From: Persicaria tinctoria
Taxonomy: Eukaryota; Streptophyta; Magnoliopsida; Caryophyllales; Polygonaceae
NCBI GenBank assembly: GCA_037127255.1
Contig: JBANSL010000018.1
Span: forward strand, 12,125,175 to 12,189,174
DNA length: 64,000 bases
Reading direction: 5' to 3'
This document shows positions 12,130 through 25,528 of the stretch, piece after piece. Below the pieces are notes generated by a model. That model saw only the letters and a list, made by a program, of their open reading frames with translations, was not told the origin of the DNA and did no database searches. Position numbers and translations under genes: made by a program. Positions within the stretch are counted from its first letter, which is position 1; each line of letters opens with the position of its first letter.

Positions 12130-14250
12130 CATTGACCTGGGGGGAGATAGGGATGAAGGTGAAGCCCAAAGGGTAGAAAAGGGCCTCCCCTTCCCCATCC
12201 AGCAAACCTCATCCAAGGAGGATTGAAAACTCATCCGCTTCCATCCCATAAACCTCCCGTTTCCCATCCCCAACATCCAACAAACACAGCTAGCCAAACA
12301 CGAGGGCAGGAATCCCGATGCACTTTTCCCATCCCTCAAACCCCATAAACCCTACACCCAAACACACCCTCAAGGACACCTTCAAATCCCTTACATTCAT
12401 GATAGTCAAGTTATCCCCTTTCACGGCACCTCAATCTGTTGAATTCCAAGCTCCTTGGCAGCCATCAGCCATCATCATGGGCGGTGAATGGGCGGTACAA
12501 GAGGTTCGAATGCACAGGGCCCAAAAATTCTGAGGGTCTATATATATAAAATAAGTATGGCTAAACAACATGAAAGATTCCTAGTGCAAGTAGTAAGTTT
12601 TCGGGCCTCTCTCCCAAGGGCCTGGTGTACGATTCCCCATAAATTCTACAAGTCTATAACTCCTATTATGTTTTGGACCCATATTGAAAACTTTTCGGTT
12701 TCCATGCTTTAAAATTTGGGGATATCACCCTTTTGAAGTTTTCCATGCTTCAAATTAGGTTTTAGGTTTTAGATTTTGAAATTTTTATCCCCTGTCATTT
12801 TTCCAATACTTCACAATTAACACTTTTTATTACATTTATTTACTTAAGTATACATTTTATTTAATTTGCCTTTAGGATTATTTTGATCTCCTCAGATCAT
12901 GAAGAACCTGTGCGAAGGCTATTGATGATACTTACATTATCTTCTTCAGAAGCCTTCAAGACATCTTTCCAAAGGCCAAAACCTTCAACACCAATAACCG
13001 AAGCGAATGGAGATTCACCTGAGAACAGAACTGTTTTCGTTGCGGATGATAAAGCCACATGTTCCTTTGTTGGAGATAGAGAGCGCTTCATCGAAGTTAA
13101 GCTTATACCAGTTCTATTTTGGCTTGGTCCACTTGCAGCGACGTCGGTTTAGTCTAGAGTTTTCTTTAGCGTTGTTGGTAGGTTTTGGTTGCTCTAAGCT
13201 AATTTTCTGGTCAAGTCCCCCCCCCCCCCCTCCCCCAATCTACAACGCACTAGAACGCCCTTGTTGACTCCCCTCCCCCCTCTCAATTGTAGATGTTATT
13301 TCTTATGTAAGATAATATAGTGTGCGGGTCAGGGTTGATGTTGTCGAATAAAGTTTTATTACGAAATAACCAAATGCTCCATCAAATTGTAGCAAGAGTA
13401 GAGAAATTGTGCTATCCCAACTCTGATCTTAGCATGTTTATCATTTCATTTACAGTAGTGGAATTTGAATATGATGTTATCATTTTGGTTGCGATTTTTT
13501 GTGAGATTTATTTCTCCTTACCGAGTAAGTACCCTAACCGGCCAAGAGGCTTGTCAAAAACTTTTACCTATTTTCTTTTTAAAATTGTATTATTGGTTTC
13601 CAAATGGTTTGTTCGGTCAATAAGACTTATACTCCTTTGTCAATTCATACCTTTCTTTTCTTTGGGCTCAAGACTGAGTTCCTTTGGGCTCATAGTCAAG
13701 TTCCTCAGGGCAAAACGATCTCGGGTTACTTTTGATAAATAATTTACAGAGAATTGATAACAATTGGAATAAATTATTCACTTTGGTGTAAACTTGAAAA
13801 ATCAATGTCCCTCCTATTCGTTTTACTTGATTGTTCGTTGTTGTGCCTTCATGACAACTCCTTTGGTAGTGCTCGACTCGTCTTTCACTTGCGTCTTCGA
13901 GAATCATTGAAGACATCTTTTCTTTCCCGCTTTAATCTACTACGAACTGTCGGTTTGTTAGTTTTTTTCATTATTTTTATTTGAGATCGTCTGCCGCTTT
14001 CGATAATCAGGTCTGTCTGATCTCGAAATTACATTATTAAAAAAATGTCATTAAAAATGTGAACTAAAACAAGAAACATATCACATTTGAGGAACTTTGA
14101 AGAAGGCCAATTGTCTTTAAGTTTTCCAAAAGCATGGATCAGGCATTAGATGTTTCAGTCAAAATTCTATTAACACTATCCAGAAATCATATGCTTAGAA
14201 AAAGGCAGGAAACAAAAGGATTTAAGTTTTATTTATAGGTTTTAGCTTGA
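12130..14250. other. Intergenic, no recognisable gene
   Basis: Contains short open frames at 12883-13152 and 13320-13742 that I cannot match to a family and that lack convincing splice structure. A poly-C tract lies at about 13217-13230. Confidence 0.5.
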
Positions 14251-14329
14251 ATATAATCATCTAGCTGATTCACATGGATAGACACATTCATTAATCATTA
14301 CAATCTGAACTAAAAATACACACAAATCT

Positions 14330-15085
14330 TCAACTTTCACTCGTTGTATGATCATCACACTTAGCATCACTCTTTACCTCGCGATTACGCTCCGGATTCC
14401 ATCTTGTGACAGTCCTCTCTACAACACTAAACTCGTCTAAACAAGCTGGAAAATCACTGCCACAGCTGTTATTCCTCGTGACCTTAATGACCAAAAGTGT
14501 CTTAGCAACACTCCCACAAAGCCGAAGCGTGCAATGAAAATCCGACCACACCCTTAATCTCCCATTCGCAGCATCAGCGCCTGCGCCATCTGATAACACA
14601 AGAACAGCGAATTCAGAGTGAACAAGAGCAGGGTGGTGGCGGTAGGCCACATAGTCAACACCATATTGAGAACCCGGTCTAACCACCCAGTTTTTCGCCC
14701 TTAGATGAGAGTAAGCTTTATAAAGCTCAGGGAAAGCTTTGAGCTTTGAGCACATGTAGTCCCAGACCTCCTGTTCAGTTTTGGTGCACCCATCGTGTGT
14801 AGCAATCTCCAAGCACTTCAGGGAATGGAAGAGGAAGAAGGCCTCTTCAAGGCCGAGCTGAAACCATTGCCTGTCGGTTTGGAAAGTGGGGGTTGATTTT
14901 CCAAAGCACGCGAGGTTCAGTAGGTGGGCTTGCTGCAAATCGGATTCAAGAAGAACACTGCATCCTGAAAGTAGTCCCTTGGAGTTTGACTGGATCAATG
15001 CTGATCGGAGGTCTGATATTGTGTGTGACATGGGTTGCTCTAGGGCTTTGGCTTTTGAGGCTTTTCCTTTCCATCTTGGTCCCAT
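14330..15085 (-). CDS. SEN2: tRNA-splicing endonuclease subunit Sen2
   Basis: Catalytic subunit of the heterotetrameric endonuclease that cuts the 5' splice site of intron-containing pre-tRNAs. The protein is 251 residues from MGPRWKGK. A second ATG four codons upstream (15097) is possible, but related proteins start at M(A/G)PRWKGK. The C-terminal nuclease domain shows the catalytic triad in context: tyrosine in YGVDYVAYRHH, histidine in PALVHSEF, and lysine in GSVAKTLLV. AKNWVVRPGSQYGVD is highly conserved in plants. The coding region is one exon. A 5'UTR intron of about 0.9 kb is likely (donor CAG|GTAG at 16004/16003, acceptor near 15113). Confidence 0.93.
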   Translation of the reverse strand: MGPRWKGKASKAKALEQPMSHTISDLRSALIQSNSKGLLSGCSVLLESDLQQAHLLNLACFGKSTPTFQTDRQWFQLGLEEAFFLFHSLKCLEIATHDGCTKTEQEVWDYMCSKLKAFPELYKAYSHLRAKNWVVRPGSQYGVDYVAYRHHPALVHSEFAVLVLSDGAGADAANGRLRVWSDFHCTLRLCGSVAKTLLVIKVTRNNSCGSDFPACLDEFSVVERTVTRWNPERNREVKSDAKCDDHTTSES

Positions 15086-15112
15086 ATAACACTGCACCTA
15101 TCCTGTAATCTT

Positions 15113-16190
15113 CCAACCGGAAATGAGCTGATGCACTGTCATGAAAACAAAAGAACATGATCAGCATATGACTTTGGGGGAAGAAAACAAAAGAAGTCGG
15201 CATCACAGAGCCATGAACAACAGTAGACAAGAGTTGAGCCTGAGCTCAGAGGTTATACTGAGCTGATCAAGAGCCCACCAGCTGTTGGCTAGAACAAAAA
15301 TATCAAACGCATTGTTTAAGACCTCTCCAGCACCATAGCTTTTGCAATTTTCCAACAATATTTAGAGATTGAAGTTAGACCAATTACTAACATGGTAAAA
15401 ACATAAAAATTCATCTGCAGCAAGAATCTATGTAAGCAAAAACCCAAAATTACATAGGGAAGTCTACAGTCCAAATCATATGCTAACATACTTCATAATA
15501 TTTCATTAGCAATCAAACACAAATTGAAATATAATCTAGAAAATATGAATCATATATCAAGTTTACAAATAGAGAAAATTGAAATATCAGCTAACCACAA
15601 AATAATTGGACATTTTAAGAGAAAACTAATTCTTGCCAAATCACTGAATTGAAGATTATGGAAAAAAAAATGAAATTAATGATTGAAGAGAAGTAAGAAC
15701 AAACTTTGTATTTGTATGTAGAGAGATTGAAATATGAAATTGGATTTGCAAATCAAAAGGGAATAGTGTTTCACTTGATGGTCTCTTTCATAGAGTAAGG
15801 CAAAAGAAAAATGGAATATCATACAATACATATCTACAGGCTACAGCTCTTCAAATGGAAGGGAAATTGGCATGTTATTTGAAATTGAATAGCTTTAAAT
15901 CCACTATCTTAGTTATCAAACACATCCAAATCAAAACTAAATAAACATCTGTAAAAGTTGGAACGATGACCAAATTGAACGGAAGCAAAGAGTAAAGGGC
16001 TACCTGAACTCGGTCTTCAATAACGGTGGCGTTTGTCGCCGAAATCAAGCTCTAGTCAAGGAAATACGACGATGCCTTGAGGCGGATCCGGTGGGAAGCG
16101 AAATCAAAGAGCAACGCAGACAGAGAAGCCGACGGAGGGTGGAGGAGGTGATCGATCTACCCAGAAAGAGAGGCGGCGGAGTTGCCTGGT
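15113..16190 (-). other. 5'UTR intron and leader exon of SEN2
   Basis: A donor CAG|GTAGCC lies at 16004/16003 on the minus strand. The acceptor is less certain, with candidates at about 15113 and 15137. The leader exon extends to roughly 16190. Upstream, GGGTTGGGCT and AAGCCCAAT resemble site II promoter elements. No coding sequence is seen in the intron. Confidence 0.45.
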
Positions 16191-16259
16191 GTTCTTTGGG
16201 TAATTGGGTTGGGCTAATAAGCGACACAAAGATAGGCAGCCCATTTACAAAGCCCAATA

Positions 16260-17560
16260 ATTTGAATAAGATAATAGATTGAGAAAATATGCTCTTTTTT
16301 GCCTCTAGCTCATCCCTATATAACCATGATTGTTGCTCAACTGTACCTAGATCGTATGTTCAATCTGCACAGTTGGCCCCAAACTATCGTAAGTGATAGT
16401 GATAGAGATCCAATATTCTTAAGTGAAGTATATTGTTTCGAGTACAAGGAGTGGACTTGAGTTTCTCCTCAGCCTATCACCTGCAAATGGATGGCCAAAT
16501 CAGTTAACAACTGCACCTTGGAAACTTACTTAAAGGTGCACCTCATACTTGTGGCTCCCCTTAGCTCAGTAGTGGAAAGTTCTACCTGCATCTCAAGCTA
16601 CCTGGGAGTACTATGCAGATTTCGCAGCTCGATTCCTCGAATTCGATCCTTGAGGACAAGGATTTCTCGAAGGAGGAAGTACTAATGAAGGATCCATCTT
16701 CCTGACAATTTCCTGTTTTTTTAATGTTGTTATTTGCATCATAAAGCCATCTTGCTATTTACTCATTTAGGAACAGTCTGTTAAGTTTTTATTTTCATCC
16801 AGTGTGTTCCGGTTCAACTTTCAGTTACGCAATTTGTCATGTTCTTAAGATACTCGCATAGCTCGTGATGGGTAATCTTTTCCAAACCCGGTCTCCCCAA
16901 AATTGTTGATCTCTGAGAACAACAAGGCAACAATTTAACTAAAAGATTTTGGTTTGTTTGAAGTGGGTAGTAGATTCAGATTGTCCAGTTTTGAACTTGA
17001 TGCAAACTGCAAACATCTCCTCGATCCAAGCTGACATTCCTTAGTTGAATGCAGCAACTTATAAGTCAGACGTGTTTAGCCAAAGAGAGATCAGAATTTT
17101 TATTTGCCAACCAACTGAATTGTAAGAAGAGATTAATACGCAAATACTTGAGAATGGGAAACAAGTCCGTGCATCAAAACTAATGACTTTAGTGTTCAAG
17201 ATACATCGAACGCAATTGAACAAGGAGATAGATCACATCACCAGCCAATTTAAGAGTTGCTGTCATGGAATCATTGTTGAAATCTCTATACCTTCAATGT
17301 GTTCACAACTTTGTTTTGTGCTCTTTAAGCTTATTTCAAATGGTTTTTGTTAAATAAATCGGTCATTCCATCTGCCTTGCAGCACCTTTTCTGTCAAACT
17401 TTTGTGAAATCAAACACTATCCAAAGGTCATATGCTTCAGAAAAAACAAATGCCTTAAACAAAAGGATAAGCTTCCACCTAGCTAATTCATAGAGAAGAA
17501 GGCAAGGTTCATCCAAGCAGCCAATTACATAGCCTACCAAGTGATCGACAAAATTCCCCA
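16260..17560. other. Intergenic, no gene seen
   Basis: No coding homology recognised with confidence. The segment near 16640-16690 faintly resembles the C-terminal tail of a Ty3/gypsy polyprotein but is too short to call. Confidence 0.45.
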
Positions 17561-17607
17561 ACCACACTGAAAATCATATAAACATTTCAACAAATCCCAC
17601 AGGTAAA

Positions 17608-18417
17608 TCAAATTCCGGTAGAGCCAAACCCGCCGGCGCCTCTGAGAGTGGAGTCAAGATCCTCAACCTCGATCACATCGGGTGTGAAGATCTTCTCGAT
17701 GATCAGCTGGGCGATCCTGTCCCCTGCCTTCACCTCAAAATCGACATCCGAGTGGTTGAACAGAATCACCCCAACCGGGCCCCTGTAGTCCGCGTCGATC
17801 ACACCGGCGCCCACATCGATCGAATGCTTCCATGCCAGCCCCGATCTCGGCGCTGCAAACACCACGACGGAAATCAGCGAACTCCAAAAATTCAAGGCTG
17901 TAAGAGAAAGGGGAAAGAGAGAGAGTCGTACCGATGCGAGCATAAGTTCCCTCTGGAATGGCTATGCTGAGATCAGTCGGCACCAGCGCCTTCCCCCTCG
18001 CCGGCACCTTCGTTTCAACCGCACTGCAACCACCGCCGTACTTTCAAAATCTTCAAGAGATGCGTAAACAGTGATTTAAAACAAAATTGGGGGAAAGAGA
18101 TGAAACCTGGAGAGATCGTAGCCAGCAGAGAGAGGGGAAGCCCTAGTGGGCAAAATAGCGTTTTCAGAGAGCTTCTTGACCTTGAAGAAAGGGGCAGGGG
18201 AGGCGTCGGAAACGGCACCGTTCTGATGGTGCTTCAGATTCTCAGGGATGCCGCCGTTAACTTGCTCAGCCATTGTTATTCGAGAATATCGGAAAGCGAT
18301 AGGGTTAGGGTTAGGGTTGCCGTAGACAATGGGATTGAAATTGGGGGAAATGTTGAAACTGTTGGGTCTAAATAGCAATCTTTGCACCAAAATTCCGGCG
18401 CCAAAACTTCCCGCCAT
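17608..18417 (-). CDS. DUT: dUTP pyrophosphatase (dUTPase), three exons
   Basis: Hydrolyses dUTP to dUMP and diphosphate, keeping uracil out of DNA and supplying dTMP synthesis. Exons are 18417-18107, 18023-17932 and 17852-17608 with GT-AG introns, giving 215 residues. All five trimeric dUTPase motifs are seen: AGYDLSS (split by intron 1), PRSGLAWK (split by intron 2), [23 protein letters not shown], and the P-loop-like [11 protein letters not shown] at the C terminus. The first 48 residues are rich in N, F, R and S and may be an organelle transit peptide. A second in-frame ATG (codon 49, 18273) would give the 167-residue form typical of cytosolic/nuclear plant dUTPase. Confidence 0.95.
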
Positions 18418-18796
18418 TTTGTATCCAATCCCTCCGTTTGAGTTCGAGCGGCTGAGCTCAAGTGCTCAACCCTTCGCCGTTCGGAGTATTACTATTAAGA
18501 ACCCTCTATATAACACTCAATTATTTCAAATATAAATGTACATTGAAAACAATAAAATAAAAAACGTATTTATATTTTATAATGATGTGTTTATAAACTT
18601 TTATTATAGAAATTTACGTTTTCAAAAAATATAAACATATACTAATAATTTTTAAAGTGTAATTTTTAATAATAAAAATTTATACACATGTCAATATAAG
18701 TAAATACATTTTCTAAAACCTTTCTCAATGTAAAATTATCTCCAAAATAGTGTTACACCCGATATTATAAGATCATGATTCAATTATAACATTTGT

Positions 18797-19649
<853 letters not shown>

Positions 19650-20244
19650 TCAATTATAACATTTGTGTTTCGTATTAAGGAAGATGATGTTCTTGAGCTG
19701 CTAGATGCCAGTTGAATTAGTTCACAAACCAGGTGAGACAATTAGCTAGTAGTGTTTGTTGAAGATCAGCAAAACTGGAACAAAGACAAACAAATCAGTC
19801 TTCCTGTTTAGAAGCGACGGATTCGAACTCTGCAGATGGATAATTATTTTGTTGTCTGAGAGATGATCTTAGCTGTGATATTGTTTGTCAGCAACCATAT
19901 AACAGTGTAATTCTCTTCAGGTAGTATAGAAGAAGGCAGCAAGAAACAACAAAGTTTGCCAGTTTTGGCGGGACGAGCATTCAGATTTCTCAAATGCTAC
20001 AAACAAGTGTGCACGTACGAATGCAAAAGACAGAAACTGGTAAAGATCAAAAGAATGCATGGATTCACATATTTCACCTAACCAGCTAATGGGGTGATTT
20101 ACATAAGCTGTCTGCAAATCTTGGAGAAACGTCTAAAGCTTTTAATTTGTATGCATTAGAACACTCACAAGAAATCATGATACCGATGACAGTAATCAAT
20201 AACGATGCTATGTGAACAGGTACAGCACAGGCAAACAGCCACTG

Positions 20245-20334
20245 GACATCCACAAGAACTTGAGCATAGTTTCAGACATCCACAAGAACTTGAGCATAGT
20301 TTCAGACATCCACAAGAACTTGAGCATAGTTTCA
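20245..20334. repeat. 30-bp unit repeated three times
   Basis: Three identical head-to-tail copies of a unit beginning GACATCCACAAGAACTTGAG. It lies about 230 bases downstream of the OEP24 stop codon, possibly within its 3'UTR. Confidence 0.95.
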
Positions 20335-20559
20335 AACTTGCGTCTTATTTGTCCCGCCATTTCAGATAAATGTTAAGTTCCATGAGCAGGAATCATCAGT
20401 ATGTAAAAATTGGAGAGTAGTGTGTAGCATATGTATTCTGGGATGTGGGTGACAGCACTGCTTTGAGCGCCTAATGAAAACTATTTGAATACCGGATCCA
20501 TACCCAAACAATGGTTAAGAATTTAAACTACATCAAGATTGCAGCTGGGAGTCGACAGA

Positions 20560-22187
20560 TCATATTTCAATGTTCCAGGTACTCTCAGCAACCAATTTTG
20601 GCCTTTTGACTTCCTCAGCCAGATTGACACTTGCAGAAACCTGATCATAATATCCAATGAATTCAGAGAAGGATAGGATCAGTTCTGGAAAAACTCAGAT
20701 TGAAAAAACAACTGAAAGCATCACAAGCTTGTTATATGAAAGGCAAGGTAGCATAGAAAGAACAGGTCAACCTCAGTACAGATTACACCTAAATTTTGTT
20801 ATTACTCTCTCCATCATCTTCAGTTTACATATATAGTAATACCACACCATTTCCCAAAAGCAACAGCAAAAAATCCTTGAAACAACAATTACTCTTCTTC
20901 CAAACTATGGTAGCTTCGATTGCAGGTGTAGATCTGTCCCAGCTAACTAATAAACAGACGCAAAACTACTTGTACTTCGAACAATTTACAGCTTAGTGAT
21001 ATATTTTGAGGCACCAGTGAGAATAGCACAGCTCCTAGTTCTATTATACAATCTCCCAAAGACCATATGGGTGTGTCTCGCCTCTCAAGGATCACTAGGT
21101 TTAGGACTTACTTCTCTTTCTGGATACAACAAATGCGACACTTACAATCCTTTTTAGCAACATGAAAAGTAGATCAGATGTCGCAATTTAATCGAACAAA
21201 CAAGCATCTGATCCAATGTCAACAGACTTAAATGAATAAATTAGCCAATGAAAACAAGTTGAACTCAAATAAACAGACTAAAACCAATATTATTGCTATG
21301 GCTTTAACTTCAGGTGCTGAGGGGAAGAGATCAAATAAACTACTAAGAACAATTAGAAGACAGTAAGAAACTGATTGAAGTAAAGATTCAAGCTTGATAT
21401 CCAGTATCCTGAAATTTAAGGTCTAAACTACATGGGGAACACAAGAGATTAAGCCAATAAGCAAGCAAAATCCAATATATTACTCACCTTGAAACATCCA
21501 TGAGTCTTGGAGTTCCTCGCCCACTCAAGCCCCAACACGTTGCTGGATGTGTGATAGGAAGCCCTAACCACATCATCCCCAAACAACTTCCTCGCCACAC
21601 CGAAATCCCAAGCGTTCTTCCCCAAATCGTAGCGCGGCTCGAAGGATAAACCCCCGCCGTGCACGTAAGTGTATTTGAACATGCCGTTCTTCGATCCGCG
21701 TGTGTGGTTGACCGAAACCTTGTTGGCCGGATCCAACACGAGAGTTCCATCCACCATCGTCCGATTATCGTTCTTGCTGTGAATGTAGGTCATGTTCAAT
21801 TTTTTCTCTAAAACCTTAACCGAGCTCATGAACTGGAACCTGAAATCCTGCAAAATCCCCCAAACAAGCAACAGCTCTTCACCATCAACAAAGAATTGAC
21901 AAATTCAAATCCGAATCCTTACAATTTTCCGCAATTAAGAAAGAGGGATTTAAAAAATCAGCGAAAAGTAGTGCCTTTTTGGGGACGTTGTAGTCGACGA
22001 TGAAAAAGCCGGGCTTCTCGAGGCCGAGGGAGAGGCCGGCGAGGGAGGGGCCCTTGGAGACGGTAGCATCGGTGATGGAAGCTCGGAACTTGATATCGCC
22101 GGCGGGGAAGGCGAAGGAGGAGGCGGCGGAGGGGGTGAGGCCCTTGGAGGAATCGTAGTCGTACTTCCCCTTCACAGCAGCTTTCAT
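20560..22187 (-). CDS. OEP24: Outer envelope pore protein 24, chloroplastic (OEP24)
   Basis: A beta-barrel channel of the plastid outer envelope that passes triose phosphates, hexose phosphates and similar metabolites. Exons are 22187-21975, 21847-21488 and 20640-20560, giving 217 residues. The start [10 protein letters not shown], the block [45 protein letters not shown] and the C terminus [10 protein letters not shown] match the pea and Arabidopsis proteins over their length. There is no cleavable transit peptide, as expected of an outer-envelope barrel. Intron 2 (20641-21487) is GT-AG. Intron 1 (21848-21974) has a GC donor (AAG|GCACTA), and no GT alternative preserves the conserved PKK-DFRFQF junction. 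Confidence 0.95.
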
Positions 22188-22189
22188 TT

Positions 22190-23640
22190 TGGGGGTTTTG
22201 GTTTGTGTGTCTTCTCGGGAGGGGGAGGCGGCGATGACGAAGTCAGATGAGATGGAAATGGCAAATGGTTGTGTTTGGTGGGAGGGTTTTCTTGTAATTC
22301 AAATCACTTACCTAGTACGGACTAGTGGACTACGGAGTACAATAATCGGGGATCAAAAGAATAAACCTATTTAAAAAAGTCAATACAAGAGACAGAAACT
22401 CTCAAACTTGAACGAGGAGGACGGACTAGTAGAGTAGTAGCAACATCGACAATATGTAGCAACACATCTGATGACTAAAGAGCTTGAATCAAGCATCGAA
22501 AACATGTGTCTTGATCAAAACTCAAAAGCAAACACCTATTCTTAAAAGGGTTGCCATCGAACATCGATCACTAACCAAACATCACATATAAGTATATAAC
22601 CAACCCGCCAACACACCACATGCTTAACCAGCCTAAGAAAACACCACCTCAAGACCTTACCCTCTCAATCGCAACCCAAACTCACTCAAGCTATCACCAA
22701 AAACCAATCCAGCCTACCACCGCTACGACCTTAGTTCTACACACAAGATAAGGAAAGTATTGTACCCAATAAGGAAACACTTGAAGATGCGAAGCATCGA
22801 CCAAGCGAGTCATACTAGGAGAGGGCAGACCCCAACAACAATGGATCAATGGTGGGAAAACAATTGGATCGAATTGAAACATGAAGAACCATGAGGACAA
22901 ATAAGGACATAACTATTGTACATAGAGGCAAACTGAGGAGACGGAATCGGATGCGATTAAGATAAGAACGCAAAGCACCCAAGTTGTTGGTGAGCAAAGC
23001 ATCCCCTTGACAAAGAAATCCACCATACACAACAAAATGAAATAGACTAGTGAAGGACCTCGAGAAGAAATGAGACAACGACGTGTAGAGGAGCCAGTGG
23101 GAGCCAAAGAGGAAAGTCGTCGACAATCACCACAACAAAAACGAACGAACCGCTACAACCACAAAGGACGACGAATCCAAGAAAAGAGCAGGAGGTCGGT
23201 GGTAACAAGAGGGAGTTGAAACTAGCAATAGAAGTCGAATTTCATTGGATACATCATTAGAGATGACTCAACCCATGCACTTATGTTATGTGAAAGTTGG
23301 TTTACAAACACCCCTAAAAGCTTAGGCACTTGCATTTCTACACTATGTACAATAGGCAAGAACACTACAAATTAGGAAACTTGAGGTTGAAGATGATTCA
23401 CTTACAACCATAAATTGTATCAAATGAATCTGAAAATGCCCATAAAAATAAAAATGATTATCACTGATATAGTTCATCTTTGTAATTTCATTGAAGTTTA
23501 GTTACTTTAAGTGGCTAGGTCGGGCATCAAGGAGGAGATAATGTTACAAACCTTTGCGAGTTACCCATGGACGCAATCTTTGGAACATTCAAAGTCTTCA
23601 GGGCCTTATCCATAAAGATAAGTTTGAATAACCTTAGTTT
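22190..23640. other. Intergenic, unclassified repeat-like DNA
   Basis: The 22540-23230 segment is A/C-rich on the plus strand with no coding homology I recognise. It may be an old transposon or noncoding LINE part, but no ends or target duplication were found. Confidence 0.4.
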
Positions 23641-23737
23641 TCAGTACATGTGTTTGAATTTTTCCGTATAAAAAAACATAGAATAAAAACATCCAGATTT
23701 TTAAAATTCACATAAATTTTTTTTATTGTTTAAAAAT

Positions 23738-24940
23738 CTATATAAACTCTTAATTTAGAAGAGTTTAGGATAATGTGTCAAGCTTATAGGAATTTTAGGA
23801 GTCTCGACCAATCATTATTTTTACCATTTTTCTTTTATTTTCTTTAATTCTAATTTTTTTTCTTCTTTTTCCTTTAATTCTCTTTTTTCTTTAATTGTAC
23901 TAACTATCTATATAAACTCTTAATTTAGAAGAGTTTAGGATAATGTGTCAAGCTTATAAGAATTTTAGGAGTGTCGACCAATCATTATTTTTGCCATTTT
24001 TCTTTTATTTTCTTTAATTCTAATTTTTTTTCTTCTTTTTCCTTTAATTCTCTTTTTTCTTTAATTGTACTAACTATTGGGCTTAATTCAAAGCATTGAT
24101 CTTAGCCTAAATTATAATTTTAGTTGTTTTTTTTCTCTAAAAAAACAATCTATATAAACTCTTAATTTAGAAGAGTTTAGGATGACGTGTCAATCTTAGA
24201 GAAATTTTAGGAGTCTTGACCAATCATTATTTTTGCCATTTTTCTTTTATTTTCTTTAATTCTAATTTTTTTTCTTCTTTTTTCTTTAATTCTCTTTTTT
24301 CTTTAATTGTACTAACTATATATCTATATCTATATTCTATATAAACTCTTAATTTAGAAGAGTTTTAGGATGATGTGTCAAACTTAGAGGAATTTTAGGA
24401 GTCTCGAGCAATCATTATTTTTGCCATTTTTCCTTTATTTTCTTTAATTCTAATTTTTTTCTTCTTTTTCCTTTAATTCTGTTTTTTCTTTAATTGTACT
24501 AACTATCTATATCTATATAAACTCTTAATTTAAAAGAGTTTAGGATGATGTGTTAATCTTAGAGAAATTTTAGGAGTCTTGACCAATCATTATTTTTGCC
24601 ATTTTTCTTTTATTTTCTTTAATTCTAATTTTTTTTCTTCTTTTTTCTTTAATTCTCTTTTTTCTTTAATTGTACTAACTATATATCTATATCTATATCT
24701 ATATAAACTCTTAATTTAGAAGAGTTTAGGATGATGTGTCAAACTTAGAGGAATTTTAGGAGTCTCGACCAATCATTATTTTTGCTATTTTTCCTTTATT
24801 TTCTTTAATTCTAATTTTTTTCTTCTTTTTCCTTTAATTATGTTTTTTCTTTAATTGTACTAACTATTGGGCTTAATTCAAAACATTGATCTTAGCCTAA
24901 ATTATAATTTTAGTAGTTTTTTTTCTCTAAAAAAACAATG
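23738..24940. repeat. Tandem array, six ~180-bp monomers, dimeric higher-order pattern
   Basis: Monomers begin with CTATATAAACTCTTAATTT at about 23738, 23908, 24150, 24338, 24513 and 24699. Each starts with a hairpin (ACTCTT...AAGAGT), then GGATGATGTGTC, a conserved middle, and a TTTTCTTTAATT-rich end. Monomers 3 and 5 share variants, and so do 4 and 6, so the right part repeats as ~362-bp dimers. A ~72-bp spacer starting TGGGCTTAATTC follows monomer 2 and recurs after monomer 6. Confidence 0.93.
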
Positions 24941-25528
24941 GGATTAATTCAAAACATAAAATTAATAATTAGAAAATATAAAATTAATATTAATAATCTA
25001 CATCTATATCTATATATATCTATATATACTAATTTAATCGTTTTTCTCAACCAATGAGTTTAATTCAAAATATTTAATTATCTGAACTTTTACAATTTTG
25101 TTATAATATTAATTTAATATATTAGTAAATTTTATTTATAAAAAATCACGTCATGACTTTATACCCCTAAATCCTAAAGTCACAGGTTAAACATCCCTTT
25201 TCCAAATCAATGCCTTATTATATTGATTGATGATAAATACAAAAACCTGTTAGTTAAAGTTCATCTTTCCCCAGCTGTCTATTTCCCGCTAAAATCGTGC
25301 CCGCCACGACTTACACCCCATTCTTCATCCCTTCTCTTTTCTCTCCATTTTCTTCTTCTTCTTTCCTCTTCCCCAAATCGATCGCGAAACAAAGGAGGGG
25401 AAGATCCAAGCTTTCACTCTCTCCGGCCTTCTTCTAGCTTCCCCTTCCTTTCAATTAATTTTCCCCGGCCCCCAATTGAAACGAACCAAAGGTTGCATCT
25501 TTAGGTTTCAATCTGATCCGTGATTCAA

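Noticed and set aside
16640..16690. Possible gypsy polyprotein tail
   Set aside because: Only about 15 codons with weak resemblance. No LTR, purine tract or other element part nearby.
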